Source: Lachnospiraceae bacterium
Lineage (GTDB): Bacteria > Bacillota > Clostridia > Lachnospirales > Lachnospiraceae
NCBI GenBank assembly: GCA_016286555.1
Contig: JAEETA010000018.1
Span: 1 to 48,266, forward strand
Reading direction: 5' to 3'
Length of the DNA stretch: 48,266 nucleotides
The notes below the pieces were generated by a model. The model was given only the letters and a program-made list of their open reading frames with translations. It was not told the DNA's origin and made no database searches. Each line of letters starts with the position of its first letter. The stretch's first letter is position 1. Shown here piece by piece: positions 1 to 9,211 of this stretch. The translations under genes were made by a program, and so were the position numbers.

Positions 1-471
1 GTGAAGGTGGACGACACTGACAAGAGCCCCGGCTGGAAGTTCTCCGAGGCAGAGATGAGAGGCTATCCTCTGCGCATCGAGATCGGCCCCAAGGATCTGG
101 AGGCCGGCCGCTGCGTCATCGTCCGCAGAGACACCAGAGAGAAGATCGAGTGCGAGCTGGCAGATGTGGAGAAGCGCACCGCAGAGCTCCTGGAGCTCAT
201 GCAGAAGGAAATGCTGGAGCGCGCAAGAAAGCATCGTGAGGAGCACACCTATGTGGCTCACGATTTCGCGGAGTTTGAGAAGATCTTTACCGAGAAGTCC
301 GGCTTCGTGAAGGCAATGTGGTGCGGCGACAGAGCCTGCGAGGATCAGATCAAGGAAAAACTCTCTGTCACCAGCCGTTGCATTCCTTTCGAGCAGGAGC
401 ACATTTCCGACACCTGTGTCTGCTGCGGCAAGCCCGCCACCAAGATGCTTTATTGGGGAAGAGCGTACTAA
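1..471 (+). CDS. proS: Proline--tRNA ligase, type 3, C-terminal part (5' end outside window)
   Basis: Charges tRNA-Pro with proline in the cytoplasm. The visible 156 residues are the C-terminus of the archaeal/eukaryotic-like ProS found in many clostridia. They match the family in the segment [20 protein letters not shown], in [14 protein letters not shown] within the anticodon-binding domain, and in the terminal zinc-binding-like C-terminal domain ([22 protein letters not shown]), ending in the family-typical YWGRAY. The open frame runs to the window edge, so the first GTG is not the real start. The next gene starts 23 bases after the stop. Confidence 0.95.
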   Translation: MKVDDTDKSPGWKFSEAEMRGYPLRIEIGPKDLEAGRCVIVRRDTREKIECELADVEKRTAELLELMQKEMLERARKHREEHTYVAHDFAEFEKIFTEKSGFVKAMWCGDRACEDQIKEKLSVTSRCIPFEQEHISDTCVCCGKPATKMLYWGRAY

Positions 472-494
472 TATTTTGATTTTGAGGACGTAAC

Positions 495-1523
495 ATGAAG
501 TGGATCGTGCTGGATCTGGAGTGGAATCAGAGCAGCACCGGCAAGGAGCCGGAAGTAGCCAGGATTCCCTTTGAGATCATTGAGATCGGAGCGATCCAGA
601 TCAATGAAGCCGGTCAGATGACCGGAGAATTCAGCGAACTGGTGAAGCCCCAGGTCTACCGAAAAATGCATAGTTATACCAGCCGGCTGATCCATCTGCA
701 GATGCAGGAACTGGAGAAGGGGCATGTATTCCCCGAGGTCTGGGAAAGGTTCCAGAACTGGATCGGCAAGGATGAGGACTACATGTTCTGCACCTGGGGA
801 CCTTCCGATCTGACAGAGCTTCAGCGAAACCTGGCGTTCTATGAACTGCCGCCCATCCGCAAGGGACCCATTCCCTTCCTGGATGCCCAGAAGCTCTACA
901 CCCTCTGCTACGAGGAGGACCGTAAGGCCCGGAGAAATCTGGAGCATGCCGTGGATGCCCTGGGGATCGAGAAGGATATTCCTTTCCACAGAGCCTTCAG
1001 CGATGCCTACTACACCGCCAAGGTGATGCTTCGGATGAAGAAGGAACGCCCCGCGGTGTATTCCAAGATCTCCTACGATGTGACCATTCCTCCCGCTTCT
1101 GAAGCGGAAGAGGTGGAGGTGGTCTTCGACAATTACGGGAAGTATATTTCCCGCGTGTTTGAGAACAGAGAAGCGGCACTGTCCGACAGGCATGTGCTCT
1201 CCACGAAATGCTTCCTCTGCGGTCAGAATACCCGGAGGAAAGTAAAGTGGTTCTCCACCAACGGAAAGCACTACTACAGTGTTTCCGAGTGCTCCTCCCA
1301 CGGCCTCCTGAAAGGCAAGATCCGGATCCACTGGGTGGCTGAAGGTGGTGTGTTTGTGGTCAAAACCCAGCGCATGGTGACCAAGGCGGAAGCCGAGGAG
1401 ATCCTCAGCAAACGCAACAAGGCGGAGCGGAAGCTGAAGGAACAGCAGAAGCAGCGGGAAAAACAAAGCCGCATCCGCGGCGGCCGCAGTGACGCCGGGA
1501 AAAACGAAGAAGTAGACGGATAA
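495..1523 (+). CDS. DEDDh-type 3'-5' exonuclease family protein
   Basis: Likely a cytoplasmic metal-dependent 3'-5' exonuclease of the DnaQ/ERI-1-like RNase T superfamily. The substrate (RNA or DNA) cannot be told from sequence. The domain covers about residues 1-180. Exo I is VLDLEWNQ with D7 and E9. An Exo II-like Asp lies in TWGPSDLTEL, and Exo III is HRAFSDAYYTA, giving the His and last Asp of DEDDh. The C-terminal ~150 residues include CFLCGQNTRRKVKWFS and a further Cys/His (SECSSHG), which could form a small metal-binding or nucleic-acid-binding element, and end in a Lys/Glu/Arg-rich tail. The start ATG is preceded by GAGGACGTAAC. A strong terminator follows. Confidence 0.85.
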   Translation: MKWIVLDLEWNQSSTGKEPEVARIPFEIIEIGAIQINEAGQMTGEFSELVKPQVYRKMHSYTSRLIHLQMQELEKGHVFPEVWERFQNWIGKDEDYMFCTWGPSDLTELQRNLAFYELPPIRKGPIPFLDAQKLYTLCYEEDRKARRNLEHAVDALGIEKDIPFHRAFSDAYYTAKVMLRMKKERPAVYSKISYDVTIPPASEAEEVEVVFDNYGKYISRVFENREAALSDRHVLSTKCFLCGQNTRRKVKWFSTNGKHYYSVSECSSHGLLKGKIRIHWVAEGGVFVVKTQRMVTKAEAEEILSKRNKAERKLKEQQKQREKQSRIRGGRSDAGKNEEVDG

Positions 1524-1524
1524 C

Positions 1525-1561
1525 AAAAGACTCCGCAGGAAAAATTCCTGCGGAGTCTTTT
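1525..1561. terminator. Bidirectional intrinsic terminator between exonuclease and dacF
   Basis: AGACTCCGCAGGAA (1528-1541) pairs perfectly with TTCCTGCGGAGTCT (1545-1558) around a three-base loop. It is flanked by an A-run on the left and a T-run on the right, so it can stop transcription from both convergent genes. Confidence 0.9.
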
Positions 1562-1566
1562 CTGTC

Positions 1567-3138
1567 CTAGTATCTGTCGATGTAGATGCCCTTGCCACGA
1601 TGCCGTTTTCTCCGGCTCTTTCGCCGCTCGCGGTTTAAGCTCTTCCGGGCCATGCGGCGCTCTCTGCGGATGGAAAAACTGCGGGACAGCCGGGAATGTC
1701 TGCGACGCCGTTCCCTGCGGTACTCTCTGCGCCAGTTCCTGTGGCGCTCCTGGTATTTCCTTACCGAGAGGACAATGATGAGAATGATGAGGATGGCACC
1801 CACCGCGATCCCGGCGATCTTGCCGATGCGGACCACGTTGATGAAGATGATGTTGGGCTCTTCCTTCTCCGGTTCCTGCACCTGCTCTTCCTGGGACTGC
1901 AGGGATTCAAAGGAATATCCCGTGCTCTCCGGAATGGAGAAATCAACGGAGGCTTCTCCCAGGTACTGACCGTGATAACTGTAGGTGATGATAGCCGCCT
2001 GACGGTCATCCTCGGTATCGTAGGAAATCTCGGATTCAATCTCGTCGAAGGTGACGGTCTTCGGCAGAACGATGCGGTCTTCCTGATTCAGTGCCAGGAT
2101 GGGGCGGGAGTTGCCGAAGATGTCCTTGCCGCTGTAGAAGGAGCCTGTTGCATTAATGTTGTAGCGGGTCTCGGTCTGGGAGATGTTCACCATCTCGAAA
2201 TTGGAGAAGCCGTAATCATAAAGGCTTAAAGTATCTTCGTACTGGTAGGGTGCTTCGTCCCGCATCACTACGCAGATCAGCTTCATGCCGTCCTTTTCCG
2301 CGCAGGATACCAGGCTGTGGCGCGCCGCTACGGTGTAGCCCGTTTTACAGCCCACCAGATATTTGTAGGCGTAGGCATTGCCCTCCACCAGCCCCATGCC
2401 GTTGGCTTCGATGATCTCATCCGGCTGGTATTCCGTGGGATACAGGTGCAGGATCCTGGTGGTGGAGATCCGGCACAGCAGCTCATTTGCAAAAAAGCTG
2501 CGTCCGATCTGGGCCAGGTCGTAAGCGCTGGTGTAATGGTCCTCATCCGGCAGTCCGTTGGGATTCACGAAATGGGAATCCACACAGCCCAGCTCCTTCG
2601 CCCGCTCATTCATGATGTCGCCGAAATCCTGCCAGGTGGTGCCGGAGATATGCTCTGCCAGTGCGAAGGCACATTCGTTGGCGGAGCGGATCAGGATCGC
2701 TTCCAGACATTCCTCCACCGTCAGCTTCTGTCCCTCGTCGATGGCGATGTGGTTACTGTCCCTGGGGGTGTCAAACACCGCCGCATGGGAGAAGGTCACC
2801 AGCTCGTTCAGCTCGCACCGTTCCGTGCCGATGAGGGTGGTGAGGATCTTGGTGGTGGAAGCGGGGTATTGGGCCTTATGAATGTTCTTTGCGTAAAGGA
2901 TGGTGCCGGTGGTGGCTTCGATAAGGATGGCGGATTCCGCCGCCACCACGGGTCCCACCGGCCAGTTGTCGATGTCGTTGCTCTCGATCTCCATGGCCCG
3001 GTTCCGCTCGATGTTTTCCTGGGCGTCCGCCCGGGCGGTCAGGGGAGAAAAAAGGTTACAGCAAAGAAAAGCCGCACAGAATGCGACGATCCCGAAACGA
3101 TATGGGATTTTCGGATTCTTTCCTCGTGTTTTTTTCAT
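1567..3138 (-). CDS. dacF: D-alanyl-D-alanine carboxypeptidase (S11 family, DacF-like) with basic C-terminal tail
   Basis: Removes the terminal D-Ala from peptidoglycan stem peptides outside the membrane. An N-terminal signal/membrane segment spans about residues 12-30. The penicillin-binding motifs are S94-T-T-K97 (SxxK), S152-A-N154 (SxN) and K265-T-G267 (KTG), all intact. A beta-rich C-terminal domain follows to ~400, then a transmembrane helix at ~435-462. The last ~60 residues are extremely Arg/Lys-rich and end in GKGIYIDRY. The tail is longer and far more basic than the amphipathic anchor normal for this family, and by the positive-inside rule should be cytoplasmic. It is the last gene of the leftward ftsH-yczE-dacF block, with an 85-base gap before it. 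Confidence 0.9.
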   Translation of the reverse strand: MKKTRGKNPKIPYRFGIVAFCAAFLCCNLFSPLTARADAQENIERNRAMEIESNDIDNWPVGPVVAAESAILIEATTGTILYAKNIHKAQYPASTTKILTTLIGTERCELNELVTFSHAAVFDTPRDSNHIAIDEGQKLTVEECLEAILIRSANECAFALAEHISGTTWQDFGDIMNERAKELGCVDSHFVNPNGLPDEDHYTSAYDLAQIGRSFFANELLCRISTTRILHLYPTEYQPDEIIEANGMGLVEGNAYAYKYLVGCKTGYTVAARHSLVSCAEKDGMKLICVVMRDEAPYQYEDTLSLYDYGFSNFEMVNISQTETRYNINATGSFYSGKDIFGNSRPILALNQEDRIVLPKTVTFDEIESEISYDTEDDRQAAIITYSYHGQYLGEASVDFSIPESTGYSFESLQSQEEQVQEPEKEEPNIIFINVVRIGKIAGIAVGAILIILIIVLSVRKYQERHRNWRREYRRERRRRHSRLSRSFSIRRERRMARKSLNRERRKSRRKRHRGKGIYIDRY

Positions 3139-3223
3139 CTGTACCCCGAAGTGTGTTTCTTCGTACCCGGATCACACACGGCTGCGGTTCCGTCCGGGAG
3201 TTGCAAAAGCAATTGCCGCCCCT

Positions 3224-3910
3224 TTATGAGACGGGGACGCCCTCCTGTCCCTCCGGCATCGGGATCAGCTTTGCCAGGAGCTTTCCGACATATTGAATGA
3301 CGGGGCCCAGCATGATCACCATACAGAGGGTTGCGGGATAGAACTTGCCGCCCAGCAGGATGGAGAGCAAAAAAGCAGTCATGTCATAACAGATCCGCAG
3401 TCCCCGCATGGGGAGCTTCGGAAAGCGGCGCAGGATGATGAAGGGAATGGCATCGTAGGGAGATACCCCCAGGCCACCCGTCATATACAGAGCCGCGGAG
3501 ATAACAAAGACCACCACCGCAAGGAACATGACTGTGATCCGCAGCGGGAGATTGGCAGTGAAGAAGTCCGGGGGAAATACCTTTGCCCAGACCCAGGAAA
3601 AGAAATCCACCAGGTAGCCGATGAGCAGCATGTTCGCCACGGTGCCCCAGCCGATGTCCTTACCGCCGCACAGGATCACGATGAGGAACAGGGTGGTGTT
3701 GAAGATGGCCTGCCAGTTGCCCAGGCTGATGCCCAGTTTGGAAATGATGGCCAGATTCATGGCCGTGTAGGGATCCGTTCCCCAGTCCACCAGCACCAGG
3801 AAGGACAGGGAAAAGCCCATCATAAAAACAGCGATAAGGACCAGGGGGAGCCTGATCCTTATCTGAGGTGCGTGCGTAAAATTGCGTAAGATAGATTTGA
3901 AACGATTCAT
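3224..3910 (-). CDS. YczE/YyaS/YitT-like integral membrane protein
   Basis: A polytopic membrane protein of 228 residues with about five to six hydrophobic helices, beginning MNRFKSIL. The early pattern LVLIAVFMMGFSLSFLVLVDWGTDPYT and the repeat-like later segment MTGGLGVSPYDAIPFI are typical of the YczE/YitT-like group. In that group each half carries a G-x-D/S-P-Y/W signature. The molecular function of the family is not established, and a transport role is only a guess. It lies 33 bases downstream of the ftsH stop with an AAAGGG ribosome site, so it is probably co-transcribed with ftsH and dacF. Confidence 0.8.
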   Translation of the reverse strand: MNRFKSILRNFTHAPQIRIRLPLVLIAVFMMGFSLSFLVLVDWGTDPYTAMNLAIISKLGISLGNWQAIFNTTLFLIVILCGGKDIGWGTVANMLLIGYLVDFFSWVWAKVFPPDFFTANLPLRITVMFLAVVVFVISAALYMTGGLGVSPYDAIPFIILRRFPKLPMRGLRICYDMTAFLLSILLGGKFYPATLCMVIMLGPVIQYVGKLLAKLIPMPEGQEGVPVS

Positions 3911-3943
3911 AAAAGCCCTTTGTATGTCATGTAATGAAATTTC

Positions 3944-6322
3944 TTAGTCAAGCAGACTGCCGGAAAAACGGCCTCTGTGGTCCTCGGGGGATTCGTAAGA
4001 CTTATTGTCCTCTTCGACTGCAGTGTCTGCGGGGGCTGCGTCTTCGGAATTTCCGGAAGCACTGTCCTCTGCCTTTTCGGAAGCATTGTCCGTTGCCTCA
4101 TCAGTGTCGGACTCTGCCTCTTTCGGAGCATTCCCCGAGATACTTGCAAACGTGGGAAGCACAAATGCGGGCTCCGTTTTCTTTGCTTCCTCTGCACTTT
4201 CGGAAGCATCTCCGCCGGCTGCATTCTCAGTGCTCTCAGCCGCCTCGGTGGTCTCTCCGTCAGCAGTCTTCTCCTCGGAAGATGCCTCGGCCTTCTCCTC
4301 GGATTCCTCCTCAGGCTCGGGAAGTCCCTTTTCCTTGCGGTAGATGGTCATGAATTCCTTGCCGGTGATGGTCTCCTTCTCGATGAGGAAATCCGCCAGT
4401 TTGTCCATCACATCGCGGTTGTCACGCAGGAGCTCCAGTGCCTTGTCATAGGACTCCTTCAGGATCTCCACCACTTCCTCGTCGATGCCGGCTGCGGTGG
4501 CGTCGGAGCAGTTCATGGCGGTGCGTCCCTCCAGGTACTGGCTCTCGATGGTGGCAAAGCCTGCCAGGCCGTAGCGCTTGCTCATGCCGTAGCGGGTCAC
4601 CATGTTTCTTGCGATGTCCGTTGCCTTTTCGATATCGTTGGCAGCGCCGGTGGTCACGTTACCGAAGACCAGCTCCTCTGCCGCACGGCCTCCCAGGAGA
4701 CCCACGATCATATCTCTGAGCTCCGCTTCGGAATTCAGATATTTTTCTTCCTCCGGCACATGCATCACGTAACCCAGGGCGCCCATGGTACGGGGCACGA
4801 TGGTGATCTTCTGCACGGGCTCGGAATTCTTCTGCAGTGCACTGATGAGGGCGTGGCCCACCTCGTGATAGGACACGATCCTGCGCTCCTCGGCGCTCAT
4901 GATCCGGTCCTTCTTTTCCTTACCTACCAGCACCGTCTCCACCGCATTGAAGAGATCCTGCTGGCAGACATGCTCTCTGCCTTCCTTGACCGCGTTGATG
5001 GCAGCCTCGTTGATCATGTTGGCCAGGTCGGAACCTACGGCACCGCTGGTGGCCAGAGCGATGGCGTCCAGATCTACGGTCTCATCCATCTTCACATCCT
5101 TGGAATGCACCTTCAGGATCTCCACACGGCCCTTCAGGTCAGGTTTGTCCACGATGATCCGGCGATCGAAACGACCGGGACGGAGCAGGGCCTTGTCCAG
5201 GATCTCCGGGCGGTTGGTGGCGCCCAGGATCAGGATACCCTTGGAAGAGTCAAAGCCGTCCATCTCGGAAAGCAGCTGGTTCAGGGTCTGTTCCCGCTCC
5301 TCGTTGCCGCCGCCGTACTTGGAATCACGGCTCCGGCCGATGGCATCGATCTCGTCGATGAAGATGATGCAGGGAGCGTTTTTGTTGGCTTCCTTAAAGA
5401 GGTCTCTCACACGGCTGGCACCGACACCCACGTAGAGCTCGATGAAATCGGAACCCGTCAGAGAGAAGAAAGGCACATGTGCTTCACCCGCAACCGCTTT
5501 GGCAAGCAGGGTCTTACCGGTTCCGGGAGGGCCCACCAGCAGAGCACCCTTGGGAAGACGCGCGCCGATGCCCGTGTACTTTCCGGGATTGTGGAGGAAG
5601 TCCACCACCTCTACCAGGGATTCCTTTGCTTCGTCCTCACCGGCCACATCCTTAAATGTGACACCGGTGTCTTTTTGCACATAAACCTTTGCGGTGCTCT
5701 TCCCCACGCCCATGGGGCCACCGCCGCCGCCCATGCGGCGCATCAGCAGGGATGCCAGGAGCCAGAGCAGGATCACGGGGATCACTACGCCGATGAGGAT
5801 CTCTGTCAGAAGAGAAGAGTTGGCGGACACCACTCTGGCGCCCTCTACCCCTGCTTCCTCCAGACGGGAGGTCAGGGTGTCCATGCTCTCCATCACATTC
5901 GTTACATAGGTCCGCTCCTGCTGCAGCTGCATGTAGTAGGCATACTGCTCCAGGTTCGACTCGCCGGTGTGGGAGGCGCCGCCTGCAGCGGAATTATCCT
6001 CCATCACGGCGGACAGGGTCAGGGTGACGGTGAGGGCTGCGTTCTCCGCATCCAGGGAGACGGACTCGACTCTGCCGCCTTCCAGGTCGCTGATAAAGTC
6101 CGTGTAGCTCTTGGTGGCCGTCACATTCCTGCCACCCAGGAAAAAGTTGTAAAACAGGAAAATGACCAGTACGGTGCACAGGGCAGCAAGGGCCATCATC
6201 CAGGTGTTGGGCCGCTTGCCTCCGTTCTGCTGGTTCCCCCTGCCCCCGTTACCGCTGCCGGAGCCCCCTGCTCCGTTACCGCGATTGCCGGGGTCGTACC
6301 GATCCGTATCGTGATTGTCCAT
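3944..6322 (-). CDS. ftsH: ATP-dependent zinc metalloprotease FtsH
   Basis: Membrane-anchored AAA+ protease that degrades membrane and regulatory proteins. From the chosen start (ATG at 6322, preceded by ACGAGG-N6) it has 792 residues. A Gly/Asn-rich cytoplasmic N-terminus is followed by TM1 ([21 protein letters not shown]), an extracytoplasmic domain and TM2 ([18 protein letters not shown]). The AAA domain has Walker A GPPGTGKT (K270) and Walker [12 protein letters not shown]. The M41 peptidase has HEVGH (H486-E487-H490). The last ~135 residues form an unusually long acidic Ser/Ala/Glu-rich tail, probably disordered. An in-frame upstream Met 31 codons earlier exists but lacks a ribosome site and would add an odd non-FtsH leader. 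A good promoter lies at 6381-6409. Confidence 0.96.
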   Translation of the reverse strand: MDNHDTDRYDPGNRGNGAGGSGSGNGGRGNQQNGGKRPNTWMMALAALCTVLVIFLFYNFFLGGRNVTATKSYTDFISDLEGGRVESVSLDAENAALTVTLTLSAVMEDNSAAGGASHTGESNLEQYAYYMQLQQERTYVTNVMESMDTLTSRLEEAGVEGARVVSANSSLLTEILIGVVIPVILLWLLASLLMRRMGGGGGPMGVGKSTAKVYVQKDTGVTFKDVAGEDEAKESLVEVVDFLHNPGKYTGIGARLPKGALLVGPPGTGKTLLAKAVAGEAHVPFFSLTGSDFIELYVGVGASRVRDLFKEANKNAPCIIFIDEIDAIGRSRDSKYGGGNEEREQTLNQLLSEMDGFDSSKGILILGATNRPEILDKALLRPGRFDRRIIVDKPDLKGRVEILKVHSKDVKMDETVDLDAIALATSGAVGSDLANMINEAAINAVKEGREHVCQQDLFNAVETVLVGKEKKDRIMSAEERRIVSYHEVGHALISALQKNSEPVQKITIVPRTMGALGYVMHVPEEEKYLNSEAELRDMIVGLLGGRAAEELVFGNVTTGAANDIEKATDIARNMVTRYGMSKRYGLAGFATIESQYLEGRTAMNCSDATAAGIDEEVVEILKESYDKALELLRDNRDVMDKLADFLIEKETITGKEFMTIYRKEKGLPEPEEESEEKAEASSEEKTADGETTEAAESTENAAGGDASESAEEAKKTEPAFVLPTFASISGNAPKEAESDTDEATDNASEKAEDSASGNSEDAAPADTAVEEDNKSYESPEDHRGRFSGSLLD

Positions 6323-6380
6323 AAAAAACCTCGTTACCTTCATTCTAAGGCTATTACGCCATTTTAGTTGCATAGCACAT

Positions 6381-6409
6381 ATTATATAAATAAGTACTCT
6401 ATTTCGCAA
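6381..6409 (-). promoter_or_regulatory. Sigma-A type promoter of ftsH
   Basis: On the minus strand TTGCGA is separated by exactly 17 bases from a perfect TATAAT. It reads leftward about 60 bases ahead of the ftsH start. Confidence 0.75.
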
Positions 6410-6501
6410 GTCCAAGAAAAAACCGCAAAAAAAATCTCCCGATTTCGGGGTTTTGTGATACTATATATGAGTATTTTTTTGACTTTGAAAGAGGTGCAGG
6501 A

Positions 6502-7983
6502 ATGAAACAGGGATTTGACAACGAAAAATATCTGAAAATGCAGTCCGAGCGCATCAGGGAGCGTATTGCTTCCTTCGGCGGCAAGCTGTATCTGGAATTC
6601 GGGGGGAAGCTCTTCGACGACTTCCATGCATCCAGAGTATTGCCGGGCTTCAAGCCGGACAGTAAGATCACCATGCTCAGCCAGCTGAAGGACCAGGCCG
6701 AGATCGTCATCGTCATCAACGCCGAGGATATCGAGAAGAACAAGGTCCGTGCCGATCTGGGCATTTCCTATGATGTGGACGTGCTCCGTCTCATCGATGC
6801 CTTCCGCAGTTACGGGCTCTATGTGGGCAGCGTCTGTCTCACCCGCTATGCGGCTCAGCCCAGTGTCGTGGCTTACCAGAAAAAGCTGGAATCCCTGGGT
6901 ATGAAGGTATACCGCCACTACACCATTCCCGGCTACCCTTCCGATATCGCCACCATCGTCAGCGACGACGGTTTCGGCAAGAACGAGTACATCGAGACCA
7001 CCCGCAGTCTGGTGGTTATCACCGCACCCGGCCCCGGCAGCGGCAAAATGGCTACCTGCCTGTCCCAGCTCTACCATGAGTACAAGCGGGGCATCCGTGC
7101 CGGCTACGCAAAATACGAGACCTTCCCCATCTGGAACCTGCCTCTCAAGCATCCCGTGAACCTGGCTTACGAGGCAGCTACCGCGGATCTGAACGATGTG
7201 AACATGATCGATCCCTTCCACCTGGAGGCATACAACGAGACCACCATCAACTACAACCGTGACGTGGAGATCTTCCCCGTGCTGTCCGCCACCTTCGAGA
7301 AGATCATGGGCGAGTGCCCTTACAAGTCTCCCACAGACATGGGCGTGAACATGGCGGGATACGGCATCGTGGACGACGAAGTGGTGCAGGAGGCTGCAAA
7401 GCAGGAGATCATCCGCAGATATTTCAACACCTGCTGTCAGAAGACCCAGGGCAATGCCGACGACAGCCAGATCCTGAAGATCGAGCTGCTGATGAAGCAG
7501 GCCGGCATCACCGTGGACAACCGTGCCGTGATCAGCGCGGCAAGAGTCAAGGCAGAGACCACCGGCGAGCCTGCGGCAGCCATCGAACTTTCCGACGGAC
7601 GTGTCATAACCGGTAAGACCAGCCTTCTGATGGGCGCTTCTTCCGCAATGCTCCTGAACGCACTGAAGACTCTGGCGGAGATCCCCGATGAGGTGGAACT
7701 CATCTCTCCCGATATCATCAGCCCTATCCAGAAGTTGAAGACCCAGCACCTGGGCAACCACAATCCCAGACTTCACACCGATGAGGTGCTGCTGGCACTG
7801 TCCATCTGCGCTGTCACCGATCCCAGAGCAGCCGCAGCCATGGAGCAGCTCCGCGAGCTGAAGGGAACCCAGGTTCACTCCAGCGTCATCCTGTCCGCCG
7901 TGGACCAGAACGTGTTCCGGAAGCTGGGCATCGGCCTGACCTGTGAGCCCGTTTACCAGACCGCTAAGCTGTACCACCACTAA
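6502..7983 (+). CDS. DUF1846 family protein
   Basis: A 493-residue cytoplasmic protein of the conserved DUF1846 (UPF0371) family, common in Firmicutes. It is recognised from its start (MKQGFDNEKYLKMQSERIRE), FGGKLYLEFGGKLFDDFHASRVLPGF and ITAPGPGSGKMATCLSQLYHE. The last of these looks like a P-loop variant (GPGSGKMA) and may bind nucleotide. I know of no established reaction. The length is normal for the family and the ORF is intact. It diverges from ftsH. An AT-rich leader (6420-6490) has a candidate -10 around ACTATATATG but no clear -35. The ribosome site is AGAGGTGCAGGA. Confidence 0.88.
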   Translation: MKQGFDNEKYLKMQSERIRERIASFGGKLYLEFGGKLFDDFHASRVLPGFKPDSKITMLSQLKDQAEIVIVINAEDIEKNKVRADLGISYDVDVLRLIDAFRSYGLYVGSVCLTRYAAQPSVVAYQKKLESLGMKVYRHYTIPGYPSDIATIVSDDGFGKNEYIETTRSLVVITAPGPGSGKMATCLSQLYHEYKRGIRAGYAKYETFPIWNLPLKHPVNLAYEAATADLNDVNMIDPFHLEAYNETTINYNRDVEIFPVLSATFEKIMGECPYKSPTDMGVNMAGYGIVDDEVVQEAAKQEIIRRYFNTCCQKTQGNADDSQILKIELLMKQAGITVDNRAVISAARVKAETTGEPAAAIELSDGRVITGKTSLLMGASSAMLLNALKTLAEIPDEVELISPDIISPIQKLKTQHLGNHNPRLHTDEVLLALSICAVTDPRAAAAMEQLRELKGTQVHSSVILSAVDQNVFRKLGIGLTCEPVYQTAKLYHH

Positions 7984-8058
7984 GACTACCGTCACAGCGA
8001 TCAACCCTCCGCCCTCCGGGGTACGCTCCGTAGGGAGGAGGGATTTCAAAGGAAATAC

Positions 8059-8742
8059 ATGAGACTCAGAAATATCACCGGCTGTCGCGAGATGATCGCG
8101 GACAGCGAGTACGTTGTGGATGAGGAGCGCCTCCCGGAAGCTCCCGGCACCTGGCATCAGCGCTTCGGCAACGATCACCCCATCCACATCGAGATCGGCA
8201 TGGGCAAGGGCATGTTTTTGTATACCCTGGCCAAAATGCATCCCGAGATCAATTACATCGGAATCGAAAAATATTCCGCAGTGCTGCTGCGGGCGGTTCA
8301 GAGAATGGAGGAGGAGCCCCTGGGGAATCTCCTCTTTCTTCGGATGGACGCGGAGAGCATCGCAGACGTTTTTGCCCCCTGCGAGGTGGATCGGATCTAC
8401 CTGAACTTCTCCGATCCCTGGCCCAAGGACCGCCATGCGAAGCGCCGTCTTCCCTCCAGACAGTTCCTGGGCAGGTACGACCGGATCTTAAAGCCCGAGG
8501 GCTTCCTGGAGTTTAAGACCGACAACCGCACCCTTTTTGATTTTGCGGTGGAGGAGCTGGAGGAAGCAGGCTGGACCGCAGACTTCATCACCTATGACCT
8601 CCACGCCGATGCGGAGCTGGTGCAGGGCAATGTGATGACGGAGTATGAGACCAAATTCTCTGCTCTGGGCACCCCCATCTGCAAGTACCGGATCCGCCGG
8701 GATCCCGCTTCACCCAAGGTAAGTGCGAACCAATCTAAATAA
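8059..8742 (+). CDS. trmB: tRNA (guanosine(46)-N7)-methyltransferase
   Basis: Uses S-adenosylmethionine to make m7G46 in the variable loop of tRNAs. Family signatures are HIEIGMGKGMFLYTLAKMHP (SAM-binding motif I), NYIGIEKYSAVLLRA, the motif LNFSDPWPKDRHAKRRL, and FKTDNRTLFDFAVEEL. Length is 227 residues, near normal. The start MRLRNITGC is typical for clostridial TrmB and follows AAAGGAAATAC. The 75-base gap from the DUF1846 gene holds a GC-rich inverted repeat (CCCTCC/GGAGGG, 8005-8042) without a T-run. Confidence 0.95.
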   Translation: MRLRNITGCREMIADSEYVVDEERLPEAPGTWHQRFGNDHPIHIEIGMGKGMFLYTLAKMHPEINYIGIEKYSAVLLRAVQRMEEEPLGNLLFLRMDAESIADVFAPCEVDRIYLNFSDPWPKDRHAKRRLPSRQFLGRYDRILKPEGFLEFKTDNRTLFDFAVEELEEAGWTADFITYDLHADAELVQGNVMTEYETKFSALGTPICKYRIRRDPASPKVSANQSK

Positions 8743-8770
8743 ACATTTTGTAAAATATAATTTTATCATA

Positions 8771-8799
8771 TTGACATTTTCCTTTTGCCCTTCTACAAT
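8771..8799 (+). promoter_or_regulatory. Sigma-A promoter of trxA (and perhaps uvrC)
   Basis: Perfect TTGACA (8771-8776), 17-base spacer and TACAAT (8794-8799) inside an AT-rich stretch downstream of trmB. This leaves a ~70-base leader before trxA. Confidence 0.88.
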
Positions 8800-8873
8800 G
8801 GAGCCATGAAACAAAGATCCTGTTCCGAGACCATCCCGGAACACTTGCCCGCAGGGCGGAAAGGAATGATAAT

Positions 8874-9191
8874 ATGGAATACAAGTTTACCGCAGCTGAT
8901 TTTGATCAGGAAGTTTTAAAGTCCGACCTCCCCGTTCTGGTGGATTTCTACGCCGACTGGTGCGGCCCCTGCAAGATGATGGGCCCCGTGGTCTCCTCCA
9001 TGGCGGAGAAGTTTGACGGCAAGCTGAAGGTCGGCAAGATCAACATCGATGACAATATGGCCATCGCCGAGAAGTACAATGTCACCAGCATCCCCTTCTT
9101 TGCAATCATCAAGAACGGTGAGATCGCTGCCAGCAGAGTGGGTGCCTGCGGAGCACCTGATTTCGAGAGCTGGGTACAGTCCGCACTCTGA
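8874..9191 (+). CDS. trxA: Thioredoxin
   Basis: A 105-residue cytoplasmic thiol-disulfide oxidoreductase with one thioredoxin fold. The active site WCGPCKM is intact, preceded by VLVDFYADW and followed by the cis-Pro region NVTSIPFFAIIKNGE. It has its own promoter and lies only 20 bases before uvrC, so the two may be co-transcribed. Length is standard. It is probably reduced by a thioredoxin reductase encoded elsewhere. Confidence 0.97.
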   Translation: MEYKFTAADFDQEVLKSDLPVLVDFYADWCGPCKMMGPVVSSMAEKFDGKLKVGKINIDDNMAIAEKYNVTSIPFFAIIKNGEIAASRVGACGAPDFESWVQSAL

Positions 9192-9211
9192 TAAACCCTT
9201 AGGAATTGCCT

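Noticed and set aside
8005..8042. GC-rich inverted repeat between DUF1846 gene and trmB as a terminator
   Set aside because: No T-run follows and internal mismatches are present; could equally be mRNA structure.
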